Positions 33,496 through 41,562 of a stretch of 64,000 nucleotides of DNA are shown one piece after another. Both the position numbers and the translations under genes were made by a program. Under the pieces are notes generated by a model. The model was not told the origin of the DNA and did no database searches. It was given only the letters and a program-made list of their open reading frames with translations. This DNA comes from Pseudomonas akapageensis (lineage in GTDB: Bacteria; Pseudomonadota; Gammaproteobacteria; Pseudomonadales; Pseudomonadaceae), in assembly GCF_011355085.1 (NCBI RefSeq), contig NZ_VXCP01000027.1:1-64000 (forward strand), written 5' to 3'. Position 1 is the stretch's first letter, and each line of letters starts with the position of its first letter.

Positions 33496-34710
33496 TTACG
33501 GGATAGTTGCTCTACTCAGGTACAACTCATTGTCTTGCATGTTATTTGGAAGTTGCGGAGAAAAGTGCCGACCATTGACTTCTTGCAAGGCAATTGCAAG
33601 TGCTCCGATCAGCCCGGCTTTTTTACCCAGGGCACAGGCTTCCACCGGCAGCGGATCATCCATCATGTCGGCCAGCCAATAGCGGACCCGCTCCAGCATT
33701 TCAGGGCGTCCGCCAACACTGCCACCTAATAGACAGAGTTGCGGATCCAGCACGGTGGCGGTTGCTCCAATCGCCTTGGCACAACCGCGCGCCACCTTGT
33801 CGATCACCAGCAAGGCAACTTCATCGCCCGCGGCAGCACGGTCGAATATCTCAGGCAATTCGTCGACCGGGTTGCCGCTGAACTCTCGGTAGAAACGCAG
33901 GATGGCTTGACCGCTCGACACCGTTTCCAGCGGCCCGTGCCGCTTGACCTCCAGATCGATATCCTCGTTCAGCACCGGCATGTAGCCAATTTCACCCGCA
34001 CCACCGCGGGCGCCGCGCCACAGCTTGCCATCGAGAATGACGCCCATGCCGATACCGGTGCCCATCGCAACAAAGATGAAGCTTTCACTGGCCTGGCCAC
34101 GACCACGCCACAACTCCCCGACAGCCGCCAGATTGACTTCGTTTTCCAGCAACACCGGCGCGCCCAGTACGCTGCACAGTGCGGCTTCAAGGTCCACCCC
34201 TGGCAATGCCGGCAAGTTCGGAGAGTGATGTACGCGCCGGGTTTTGCGATCAACGACGCCTGGCACCCCGACAACAACCTGCAGCAACTTGCTGCGATCG
34301 ATTGCATGCTTGTCCAGCAAGCCGGTGATACCTTGCAGCAACTGCGCTTCGACCTGTGCACCACCGTCCTTCAGTGGCGAACGCGTTTCTTCGATCAGGT
34401 GTCCTGAAACATCGGCAATTCCCAGCTTCAGGTGAGTGCCCCCCAGGTCACAGACGGCAACATAGCCGGCTTTTGGGTTCAGCTCATAGGTAATTGCGGT
34501 GCGACCGAGCTTGCCCTGGACGCTGCCCACTTCACGTACCCAGCCTGACTCCTCGAGCATGGAAACCAATTCCGATACGGTCTGCTTGGACAACCCTGTC
34601 AATTTGGCGACCTGCGCACGGGAGATCGGGCCTTGGCGGACGATGCGCTCCATCACAGCCTGGCAATTCACCTGACGTCCAATTGCCGACTCAGCCAATA
34701 CCCCATTCAT
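33496..34710 (-). CDS. ROK-family transcriptional regulator
   Basis: This 404-residue protein has an N-terminal winged helix-turn-helix (SRAQVAKLTGLSKQTVSELV) and a ROK sugar-kinase-like domain with CDLGGTHLKLG and a GTGIGMGVILDG motif, so it resembles NagC/Mlc/XylR regulators. It probably controls the inositol operon directly downstream on the same strand and itself through GTTCG-N5-CGAAC at 34762. Most pseudomonad iol clusters I recall use an RpiR-type IolR, so a ROK protein here is unusual. Confidence 0.9.
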   Translation of the reverse strand: MNGVLAESAIGRQVNCQAVMERIVRQGPISRAQVAKLTGLSKQTVSELVSMLEESGWVREVGSVQGKLGRTAITYELNPKAGYVAVCDLGGTHLKLGIADVSGHLIEETRSPLKDGGAQVEAQLLQGITGLLDKHAIDRSKLLQVVVGVPGVVDRKTRRVHHSPNLPALPGVDLEAALCSVLGAPVLLENEVNLAAVGELWRGRGQASESFIFVAMGTGIGMGVILDGKLWRGARGGAGEIGYMPVLNEDIDLEVKRHGPLETVSSGQAILRFYREFSGNPVDELPEIFDRAAAGDEVALLVIDKVARGCAKAIGATATVLDPQLCLLGGSVGGRPEMLERVRYWLADMMDDPLPVEACALGKKAGLIGALAIALQEVNGRHFSPQLPNNMQDNELYLSRATIP

Positions 34711-34761
34711 CTTGAATTCCCCTTTCCAGAAAACCGAGTGACTTCACTGAATTTCTATTTA

Positions 34762-34776
34762 GTTCGGTCTGCGAAC
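34762..34776. promoter_or_regulatory. Possible ROK operator
   Basis: A perfect inverted repeat, GTTCG-N5-CGAAC, lies 52 bp upstream of the ROK regulator start. Spacing and position suit autoregulation. No second copy was found before iolE. Confidence 0.45.
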
Positions 34777-34864
34777 GAATTAATGCACGCGGCAAAAAGA
34801 ATGTAAAGGGGTATTTTTGCTTGAGGATTTTTTGTCGATCGCCGTGCTCAGCAATCCGGCTTCG

Positions 34865-36202
34865 CTAAACCGTACTGGGCAATTCAACCCGGGCAATCAG
34901 TCCCGCGCCTTTGCGATTACGCAGCGTCAACTCCCCACCCTGCTCCCGCACGATCGCCCGCGCAGCCGACAGGCCAAGCCCCACGCCACCCGTATCACGG
35001 TTACGCGAAGCCTCGAGGCGAAAGAACGGGTCGAACACTCGCTCCAGGGCGTGCTCGGGAATGCCCGGCCCTTCGTCGCTGACTTCGATGCGGATCGAGC
35101 GGTCGTCACCGCTCAGTTCGATGCGCGGCCGTTGTGCATACTTCACGGCGTTTTCCAGCAGGTTGACGATCACGCGCTTGATGCCCAGCGGTCGGCCGTC
35201 GTACACCAGGTGGGCGGGGCCGGCGAAGTCGACATCGATGCCCTGGTCGCGAAAGTCATCGATGATGGTTTGCAGCAGTTCCGAGAGGTCGAACGCCGTG
35301 GTTTGCTCCAGATGCGTTTCATCGCGGAAGAAGCCCAGTGCTGCGTTGATCATCAACTGCATTTCTTCCACATCGCGAATCAATTTGCGCTGGTGCTCCA
35401 GGTCCTCCATGAATTCGCAGCGCAGGCGCATTCGCGTCAGGGGAGCGCGCAGGTCGTGGGAGATGGCCGCGAGCATGTGCGTGCGTTCGGCGATGAAGTG
35501 TTGGATCTGCGCCTGCATGGTGTTGAAGGCGATGATCGCCTGGCGGATTTCATGGGGCCCTTCGAGATCGATGGGCGGTGCGCTCAGGTCCGCACCGAAA
35601 CGCCGCGCGGCACTGGCAAACCGCTGCAGCGGGTTGGCCAGTTGGCGCGTGGCAAGCCAGGCGACCAGCAGAGTTGCGACCAGGCCCAGGGCTGTGATGA
35701 CAGCGATGCGCATGCCCTCACTCAGACCCCAGGTACGTTCGGGTGGCGTGAACGACAGCCAGCTGCTATCGCGCAGTTGCACGAGCACGACGTAGCGCGC
35801 CTGGGCGCTGCCGTCCGGCCAATCGGCAGGCTGAAAGACTTCGATGTCACGGGAAATATCGCCAAGCAGTTGCCGCATCACCGGCGATTTATTCGTATCG
35901 ACCTGGGCGCCGATCGGGGGTAGATCGAAGTCGGCCCGCTGAAGGTGCCACAGCACTTCCAGCATCGGATTGCTGGCGGCTGCGGCCAGTTGCGTGCGCA
36001 GTTGGGCGGGCGCGGCCTCGATCACTCGGGCTGTCGCGGCGATCTGTTCCGGCAAGCCGGTGCGGTCGATGGGCGGGCGCGCCCAAATGCCGGCGACCTG
36101 CACAAACAGGCCGTTGAGGGCCAGGGAAGTGAGCATTGCGGCGACGATCGTCAAGGCAATTCGGCGCCTGAGCGTGTCGCGACGGAACATCCGACGGATC
36201 AC
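34865..36202 (-). CDS. Two-component sensor histidine kinase (EnvZ type)
   Basis: This 445-residue inner-membrane kinase has a first helix at about residues 14-36, a periplasmic sensor region to about 165, a second helix (ITALGLVATLLVAWLA), HAMP, a phosphoacceptor His in AAISHDLRAPLTRMRL, and an ATPase domain with NLLENAVKYA, DEGPGIP and GGVGLGLS. It phosphorylates the response regulator encoded just upstream; the start codon (GTG) overlaps that gene's stop by four bases. The signal is unknown. Confidence 0.93.
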   Translation of the reverse strand: MIRRMFRRDTLRRRIALTIVAAMLTSLALNGLFVQVAGIWARPPIDRTGLPEQIAATARVIEAAPAQLRTQLAAAASNPMLEVLWHLQRADFDLPPIGAQVDTNKSPVMRQLLGDISRDIEVFQPADWPDGSAQARYVVLVQLRDSSWLSFTPPERTWGLSEGMRIAVITALGLVATLLVAWLATRQLANPLQRFASAARRFGADLSAPPIDLEGPHEIRQAIIAFNTMQAQIQHFIAERTHMLAAISHDLRAPLTRMRLRCEFMEDLEHQRKLIRDVEEMQLMINAALGFFRDETHLEQTTAFDLSELLQTIIDDFRDQGIDVDFAGPAHLVYDGRPLGIKRVIVNLLENAVKYAQRPRIELSGDDRSIRIEVSDEGPGIPEHALERVFDPFFRLEASRNRDTGGVGLGLSAARAIVREQGGELTLRNRKGAGLIARVELPSTV

Positions 36203-36921
36203 GAGCGGCTGACCTTGGCGGTGAACATATAGCCTCCGTTGCGTACGGTACGTATGAGATCCGGGCGCTTGCTGTCCGGTTCGATCTTGCGTCGCAGGCG
36301 GCTGACCTGCACATCGATGCTGCGGTCAAAGGCGTCGTAGCCCTGGCCGCGAGTCAGGTCGATCAGCTGTTCGCGAGTGAGGATGCGCTGCGGATGCTCG
36401 AGAAACACCACCAGCAAATCGAACTCGCCGCCGGACAACGGAATCATCACGCCCTCAGGCGAACGCAGCTCGCGGCGGGTGACGTCCAGGTGCCAACCGG
36501 CGAAGGCGATAACCGGCCGCCTCTCTTCGCGGCCCGGGCTTTTCTCGCCAGCGCGGCGTTGCACGGCGCGCAGGCGGGCGAGCAACTCCCGAGGATCGAA
36601 CGGCTTGGTCAGGTAGTCATCGGCGCCCAGTTCCAGACCGACAATGCGGTCGCTCAGTTCGCCCATGGCGGTGAGCATGACGATCGGGATTGACGTCTGT
36701 GCCCGCACTTTCTGGCAGAGGCTCAGGCCGCCTTCGCCGGGCAGCATCAGGTCGAGAATGATGATGTCCGGCCGGTTTTGCTCGATCGCCGCCCACATGG
36801 CCTCGCCATGGGTGGCCAGCTCCACCTCGTAGGCATGTTGGAGAAAGAATTTCTTCAGCAAGGAAAGAATTTCCACATCGTCGTCGACGATCAGCAGTCT
36901 GCTCACGTTCAGCGGGTCCAT
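36199..36921 (-). CDS. OmpR-family response regulator
   Basis: This 240-residue regulator has a receiver domain (IVDDDVE, phosphoacceptor Asp in IIILDLMLPGEGG, TKPF) and a C-terminal winged helix (about residues 140-235, ending in IRTVRNGGYMF). It is co-transcribed with the downstream kinase gene. The ATG at 36921 is used though no Shine-Dalgarno is visible; a TTG two codons upstream is an alternative. Targets are unknown; the divergent small gene and lipoprotein are candidates. Confidence 0.93.
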   Translation of the reverse strand: MDPLNVSRLLIVDDDVEILSLLKKFFLQHAYEVELATHGEAMWAAIEQNRPDIIILDLMLPGEGGLSLCQKVRAQTSIPIVMLTAMGELSDRIVGLELGADDYLTKPFDPRELLARLRAVQRRAGEKSPGREERRPVIAFAGWHLDVTRRELRSPEGVMIPLSGGEFDLLVVFLEHPQRILTREQLIDLTRGQGYDAFDRSIDVQVSRLRRKIEPDSKRPDLIRTVRNGGYMFTAKVSRS

Positions 36922-37069
36922 GGGCAAAAAAAGAGGGTATCTAAAACCATTCCGGCGTCAGGGTCATATATTTCAATCGCGCAACATTTCTACCTGCCGG
37001 ACACAAACCGGACATCCTCGTGCAAAACCGCTCCGGCACCCTGCGCGGCATCCATTACAGGAGTCCACT

Positions 37070-37381
37070 ATGCAGGTATCGAACAGCAAGCATCCGGCCG
37101 ACGGGATCGACACCACCCATACCCTGATCCTGAACGAGCGCGCCAGCAAGGTATGGAGCAACGATCCGATGCTGTTCCAGCAGTCACGCCTGGGGTTATC
37201 CAATGATCGCAGCCGCATCGTATTGAGCCGCTACTTCGAGCGTTACAGTCCGACGTGCAGCCACTGGGTGGAGTACATCCACTCAGCCCCCATCGCCGAA
37301 TTCACTCAATGGATCATGGCCCATGGCGATTTGCGCATCGAGTGCTCGGAAGACTTGCCCGATACCCATGCCCACGCCTGA
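37070..37381 (+). CDS. Uncharacterised 103-residue protein
   Basis: I do not recognise this protein. It is soluble, with no signal peptide, and contains THTLILNERASKVWSND near the N-terminus and an RYFERYSPTCSHWVEYIHS stretch. The ATG follows CAGGAG with six bases between, which is strong support. It is divergent from the two-component system and 46 bp upstream of a lipoprotein gene on the same strand, so it may share their regulation. Confidence 0.75.
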   Translation: MQVSNSKHPADGIDTTHTLILNERASKVWSNDPMLFQQSRLGLSNDRSRIVLSRYFERYSPTCSHWVEYIHSAPIAEFTQWIMAHGDLRIECSEDLPDTHAHA

Positions 37382-37427
37382 GCAGCGCTCTTCACCCACG
37401 AAAACAATCCATTCAGGAAACGCTTTG

Positions 37428-38096
37428 ATGAGAAGCAATCTCTCACTGTCCCTGTTGCTTGCCGCAACCCTCACCCTCTCGGCGTGCAGCAACAAGAAAG
37501 TCGCGCCCGAAGCGTATTCGGGTTTTCTGCGCGACTACAACGCACTGACAGAGCGCCAGTCGCCTTCCGGTCAAACGGTGCTTAGCTGGGTGAGACCCGG
37601 GATCAGGGTCGATCTTTACACACAGGTCTATATTGAACCGAGCCAGTTCTACCCGCAGCCTCAGCCGACCGAGCGGATTCCGCAAACCACGCTCTCCGAC
37701 GTGACCTGGTATTACGATGCCGCGCTCAAGCACGAACTGGGTAAAGTCATGACCGTGGTCACGGCCCCCGGCCCGAATACGCTGATCGTCAGGCCGGCAA
37801 TTACCCGGGTCGCCGCCAGCACCCAGAGCCTGCGCGCTTACGAATGGCTGCCGATCACGCTGGTCGCGGCTGGCGTCAGCACCGCCACCGGGATCCGCGA
37901 CCAGGACAGTGAAATCGCCACCGAAGTAGCGTTTCTCGATGGCGGAACCAGGACCGTTGTCGCTGAAGTGGTCCGTAAAGGCACGGGAGTACCGCTGGAG
38001 AACGACACAGAGGTCATGACGGCTGCGAATGTCAAGGCTGTGCTGGATGGTTGGGCTACTGACCTGCGTAATTCGTATGTGGCGATTCGCAAGTAA
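37428..38096 (+). CDS. DUF3313-family outer-membrane lipoprotein
   Basis: This 222-residue precursor has a lipoprotein signal with LSAC as lipobox at about residues 17-20, giving a mature N-terminal lipidated Cys followed by Ser, so outer-membrane sorting is expected. The body, with YSGFLRDYNAL and a conserved DGGTRTVVAEVVRKG stretch, matches DUF3313. Function is unknown. It follows the 103-residue gene. Confidence 0.85.
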   Translation: MRSNLSLSLLLAATLTLSACSNKKVAPEAYSGFLRDYNALTERQSPSGQTVLSWVRPGIRVDLYTQVYIEPSQFYPQPQPTERIPQTTLSDVTWYYDAALKHELGKVMTVVTAPGPNTLIVRPAITRVAASTQSLRAYEWLPITLVAAGVSTATGIRDQDSEIATEVAFLDGGTRTVVAEVVRKGTGVPLENDTEVMTAANVKAVLDGWATDLRNSYVAIRK

Positions 38097-38243
38097 CCCT
38101 TCTCGGACCGACGGTCGCCCGCTCTGCAACCCACCGCAAATTGCGCTTAGCTAAAACAACCTGCCCTGGTCTTCCAGGTCAGGCGGCTATCGCTCGCCAG
38201 AAGCGAAGCACGGCAAGCCCTGATCGCGGATGAGGTTTCAGCC

Positions 38244-38696
38244 ATGGTTACGCTCACCATCAATGCCAAAGCGCAGCAACTCGACGTGCCCGACGACATG
38301 CCCCTGCTCTGGGTGCTGCGCGACGTCGCGCACTTGACCGGGACCAAGTTCGGTTGCGGAATCGCGCAGTGTGGTGCCTGCACCGTGCATGTGGATGGGG
38401 CGCCGCTGCGTTCCTGTATCACCCCGGTGTCAGCGGTGGCCGGCAAGTCCATCACCACTATCGAAGGTCTTTCGCCTGATGCATCGCACCCCGTGCAGCG
38501 AGCCTGGGCCGAGCTCGATGTGGTGCAGTGCGGTTATTGCCAGTCCGGTCAGATCATGTCGGCAGCCGCGTTGCTGGCGAAGATACCGAAGCCCAGCGAT
38601 GCCGATATCGATCAGGCCCTGTCAGGGAATATTTGCCGGTGCGGCACTTATCCGCGCATACGCGCTGCCGTGAAGCGGGCTGCTGAACTGGGTTAG
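38244..38696 (+). CDS. iorA: Isoquinoline 1-oxidoreductase-type [2Fe-2S] subunit
   Basis: This 150-residue iron-sulfur subunit has the plant-type ferredoxin cluster (GCGIAQCGACTVHVDG then a later Cys) and the second helical cluster (CGYCQSGQ and CRCGTY) of xanthine-oxidase-family enzymes. It passes electrons from the molybdenum subunit encoded 13 bp downstream. It has no signal of its own and would be exported with the Tat-targeted large subunit. Confidence 0.93.
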   Translation: MVTLTINAKAQQLDVPDDMPLLWVLRDVAHLTGTKFGCGIAQCGACTVHVDGAPLRSCITPVSAVAGKSITTIEGLSPDASHPVQRAWAELDVVQCGYCQSGQIMSAAALLAKIPKPSDADIDQALSGNICRCGTYPRIRAAVKRAAELG

Positions 38697-38709
38697 CGGA
38701 GGGCAGGCC

Positions 38710-40872
38710 ATGAACAGTCGCAACGATATTTCCCGGCGTGGATTTCTCAAGAGTACCGCCATCGTCGGTGGCGCCCTGGTGGTTGCCTTTACCCTGCCCG
38801 GCGGCAGGCGTCTGGCCTGGGCGGCCGGTACCGATAACGCCACGTTCAGCCCCAATGCGTTCCTGCGGGTGGGCAGCGATAACAGTGTCACGGTGCTGCT
38901 GGCGCACTCGGAGATGGGCCAGGGCATCTGGACCGGCCTGGCCATGCTCATTGCCGAGGAGCTGGATGCCGACTGGTCGAAGATCAGGGTCGAGCACGCG
39001 CCGGCGGATGCGGCGTATGGCAGCAAGGTGTTTGGCGGGTTGCAGGGCACGGGCGGTTCGACCAGCATCTGGTCGGAATTCGACCGTTATCGCCAGGCGG
39101 GCGCGGTTGCACGAACCTTGCTGGTGCAGGCGGCCGCAAATCGCCTCGGGGTGCCGGTGGAGGACATTCGCACCGAAAACGGTGAAGTTATTGTCGGTGA
39201 AAAACACATTCCCTACGGCGACCTGGCGGCCGAGGCGAGCCAGTTGCCGGCGCTCGATCCGGCCAGCGTGAAGCTCAAGGAGGCCAAGGACTGGAAAGTG
39301 ATCGGCAAGCCCACCAAGCGCCTGGACACGCCCGAGAAGATCAATGGCAGCGCGCGCTTTGGCATGGATGTTCAGTTCGAAGGGCTGATGACCGCGGTAG
39401 TGGCGCGCTCGCCGGTTTTTGGTGGATCTGCCAAATCGTTCGATGCGACCAGGGCCAAGGCCGTGCCGGGTGTCCGTCAGGTGGTTCAGGTGCCATCCGG
39501 TGTGGCGGTGATTGCCGACCATTATTGGGCTGCCAAGGTTGGCCGTGATGCCCTGACCGTCGACTGGGACTTGGGCCAACATGCCGGTCTGGACAGCGTC
39601 AAGCTGCTCACCGAATTCAAGAAACTCGCAACGACCAAGGGCCAGACAGCTGCGCAGTCCGGCGATATCAGCGCGAGCCTGGACAAGGCTGCCAAGACGC
39701 TTGATATCGAGTACCACGTGCCCTACCTGGCCCATGCGCCGATGGAGCCGCTCAACTGTACGGTAAAACTGAATGCGGACAGCTGCGAGATCTGGACCGG
39801 CACGCAATTCCAGACGGTCGATCAGCAGGTCACGGCGAAGTTTACCGGGCTCAAGCCCGAACAAGTGCAGGTCCATACGATGTTCCTGGGCGGCGGTTTC
39901 GGTCGCAGGGCAACACCGACCTCCGATTTCGTCACTGAAGCCGTGCAGGTGGCGAAGGCTGCCGGGGTGCCGGTCAAGACCGTCTGGAGCCGCGAGGATG
40001 ATGTGCATGGCGGCTATTACCGCTCCGCGTTCTTGCACAAGGCGCGTATCGGCCTGGACAAGGACGGCCTGCCCCTGGCCTGGGAGCAGGTCATCGTCGG
40101 CCAGTCAATCGGCGCCGGCACCCCGTTCGAAGCCATGCTGGTACACGAGGGCATCGACCATACCTCGGTCGAAGGAGTCGCCGACTCGGCTTATCTCAAA
40201 ACCATTGCCCACCATGTCAGCCTGCATTCACCGACTACGGGTATTCCAGTGTTGTGGTGGCGTTCGGTGGGGCACAGCCATACCGGTTTCGTCATGGAGT
40301 CGATCATCGACGAACTGGCCAATGCCGCCGGCAAGGACCCACTCGAGTACCGCCGCGTGCTGCTCAAGAACGAGCCGCGGCTGCTCGGCGCACTGAATCT
40401 GGCGGCAGAAAAGGCCAACTGGGGCTCGCCATTGCCCAATGGCCACGCCCGGGGCATCGCCGTGCATGCATCCTTCGGCAGCTACGTTGCCCAGGTGGCG
40501 GAAGTCTCGGTGACCGATGACGTCATCCGTGTGCATCGCGTGGTGTGCGCGGTGGATTGCGGCGTCGCGGTCAACCCTCAGGGCATCGCCGCGCAGATGG
40601 AATCGGGTGTCGCCTTTGGCCTCAGTGCTGCCCTGCACAGCAAGCTCACCTTCAAGGACGGCAAGGTGCAACAGTCGAATTTCCACGATTTCCAGGTGCT
40701 GCGCCTGAACGAAATGCCAGTGGTGGAAACCCACATCGTGCCCAGCACGGACAAGATGGGCGGCATCGGCGAAACCGCAGTACCGCCTGTGGCGCCGGCA
40801 GTGGCCAACGCGGTGTTTGCACTGACCGGGCAACGGTTGCGCGAGCTGCCTCTTCAATTGGCCGGGGTGTGA
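38710..40872 (+). CDS. iorB: Molybdopterin-binding subunit, isoquinoline 1-oxidoreductase type
   Basis: This 720-residue subunit has a Tat signal (SRRGFLK at residues 8-14, then a hydrophobic stretch ending near LAWA). GQGIWTGLAML, GGGFGRR and the C-terminal GGIGETAVPP with the catalytic Glu mark the xanthine-oxidase-like family with Mo-cytosine-dinucleotide cofactor. It would hydroxylate N-heterocycles or oxidise aldehydes in the periplasm. The real substrate is unknown. It starts behind GGAGGG, and the cytochrome gene follows 10 bp later. Confidence 0.93.
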   Translation: MNSRNDISRRGFLKSTAIVGGALVVAFTLPGGRRLAWAAGTDNATFSPNAFLRVGSDNSVTVLLAHSEMGQGIWTGLAMLIAEELDADWSKIRVEHAPADAAYGSKVFGGLQGTGGSTSIWSEFDRYRQAGAVARTLLVQAAANRLGVPVEDIRTENGEVIVGEKHIPYGDLAAEASQLPALDPASVKLKEAKDWKVIGKPTKRLDTPEKINGSARFGMDVQFEGLMTAVVARSPVFGGSAKSFDATRAKAVPGVRQVVQVPSGVAVIADHYWAAKVGRDALTVDWDLGQHAGLDSVKLLTEFKKLATTKGQTAAQSGDISASLDKAAKTLDIEYHVPYLAHAPMEPLNCTVKLNADSCEIWTGTQFQTVDQQVTAKFTGLKPEQVQVHTMFLGGGFGRRATPTSDFVTEAVQVAKAAGVPVKTVWSREDDVHGGYYRSAFLHKARIGLDKDGLPLAWEQVIVGQSIGAGTPFEAMLVHEGIDHTSVEGVADSAYLKTIAHHVSLHSPTTGIPVLWWRSVGHSHTGFVMESIIDELANAAGKDPLEYRRVLLKNEPRLLGALNLAAEKANWGSPLPNGHARGIAVHASFGSYVAQVAEVSVTDDVIRVHRVVCAVDCGVAVNPQGIAAQMESGVAFGLSAALHSKLTFKDGKVQQSNFHDFQVLRLNEMPVVETHIVPSTDKMGGIGETAVPPVAPAVANAVFALTGQRLRELPLQLAGV

Positions 40873-40882
40873 GGAGAGTCCC

Positions 40883-41449
40883 ATGCACCGATTGCTCTTG
40901 TCGCTGCTGTTGAGCGCAATGTTGCCGGCCGGCCTGGCGCTGGCCGACGACCAACAGGAGGCGGTGGCCGCCTTTGCCACAGTTCAGCAGGTGTTCCAGC
41001 ACCCGCGCTGCCAGAACTGCCATATTCCCGGAGACTCGCCCTTGCAGTTCGACGCCAGCATCCCCCATGCAATGAATGTGGTGCGCGGCGCCGATGGCAA
41101 GGGCGCGGCGGGCCTGCCCTGTACGACCTGTCATGCCGAGGCCAACCCACCGGACAGTTATGGCCCCCACGCACCTCCCGGTGCCCCGCATTGGGCGCTG
41201 CCACCACCGGCGCACAAGATGGCCTGGATCGGCCTGCCCGCCGATCAGCTGTGCCAATTGATCAAGGACAAGTCGAGTAACGGCGGGCGCGACTTTGCGG
41301 CGCTGCTCAAGCATGTCGGCGAGGACAAGCTCGTGCTGTGGGGGTGGAGCCCTGGTGGCAACCGAGCGCCGGTCTCGGTGCCCCATGATGAGTTCGTCGC
41401 CCAGTTCAAACGCTGGGCTGATGCCGGAGGCCCCTGCCCGGCTGGCTGA
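40883..41449 (+). CDS. Periplasmic dihaem-type cytochrome c, oxidoreductase partner
   Basis: This 188-residue secreted protein has a signal peptide of about 21 residues (ending LALA-D) and two haem-binding motifs, CQNCH and CTTCH. It lies 10 bp after iorB with a good ribosome site (GAGGAG) and probably takes electrons from the molybdoenzyme to the respiratory chain. Comparable cytochromes accompany other periplasmic IorAB-type enzymes. Confidence 0.87.
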   Translation: MHRLLLSLLLSAMLPAGLALADDQQEAVAAFATVQQVFQHPRCQNCHIPGDSPLQFDASIPHAMNVVRGADGKGAAGLPCTTCHAEANPPDSYGPHAPPGAPHWALPPPAHKMAWIGLPADQLCQLIKDKSSNGGRDFAALLKHVGEDKLVLWGWSPGGNRAPVSVPHDEFVAQFKRWADAGGPCPAG

Positions 41450-41562
41450 GCAACAGGTTTTAACTTCAATAAAAATGCACTGAAACAGCACTATTTTGAA
41501 TTTGCACGATACAACGCCGTTCTCCAGACTGCGCAGCAACTGCAATTGCCCCAGGTTAGTGC

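Noticed and set aside
38554..40038. 494-codon open frame antisense to iorA/iorB
   Set aside because: His/Arg/Gly-rich shadow frame; the other strand encodes clear iron-sulfur and molybdopterin motifs.
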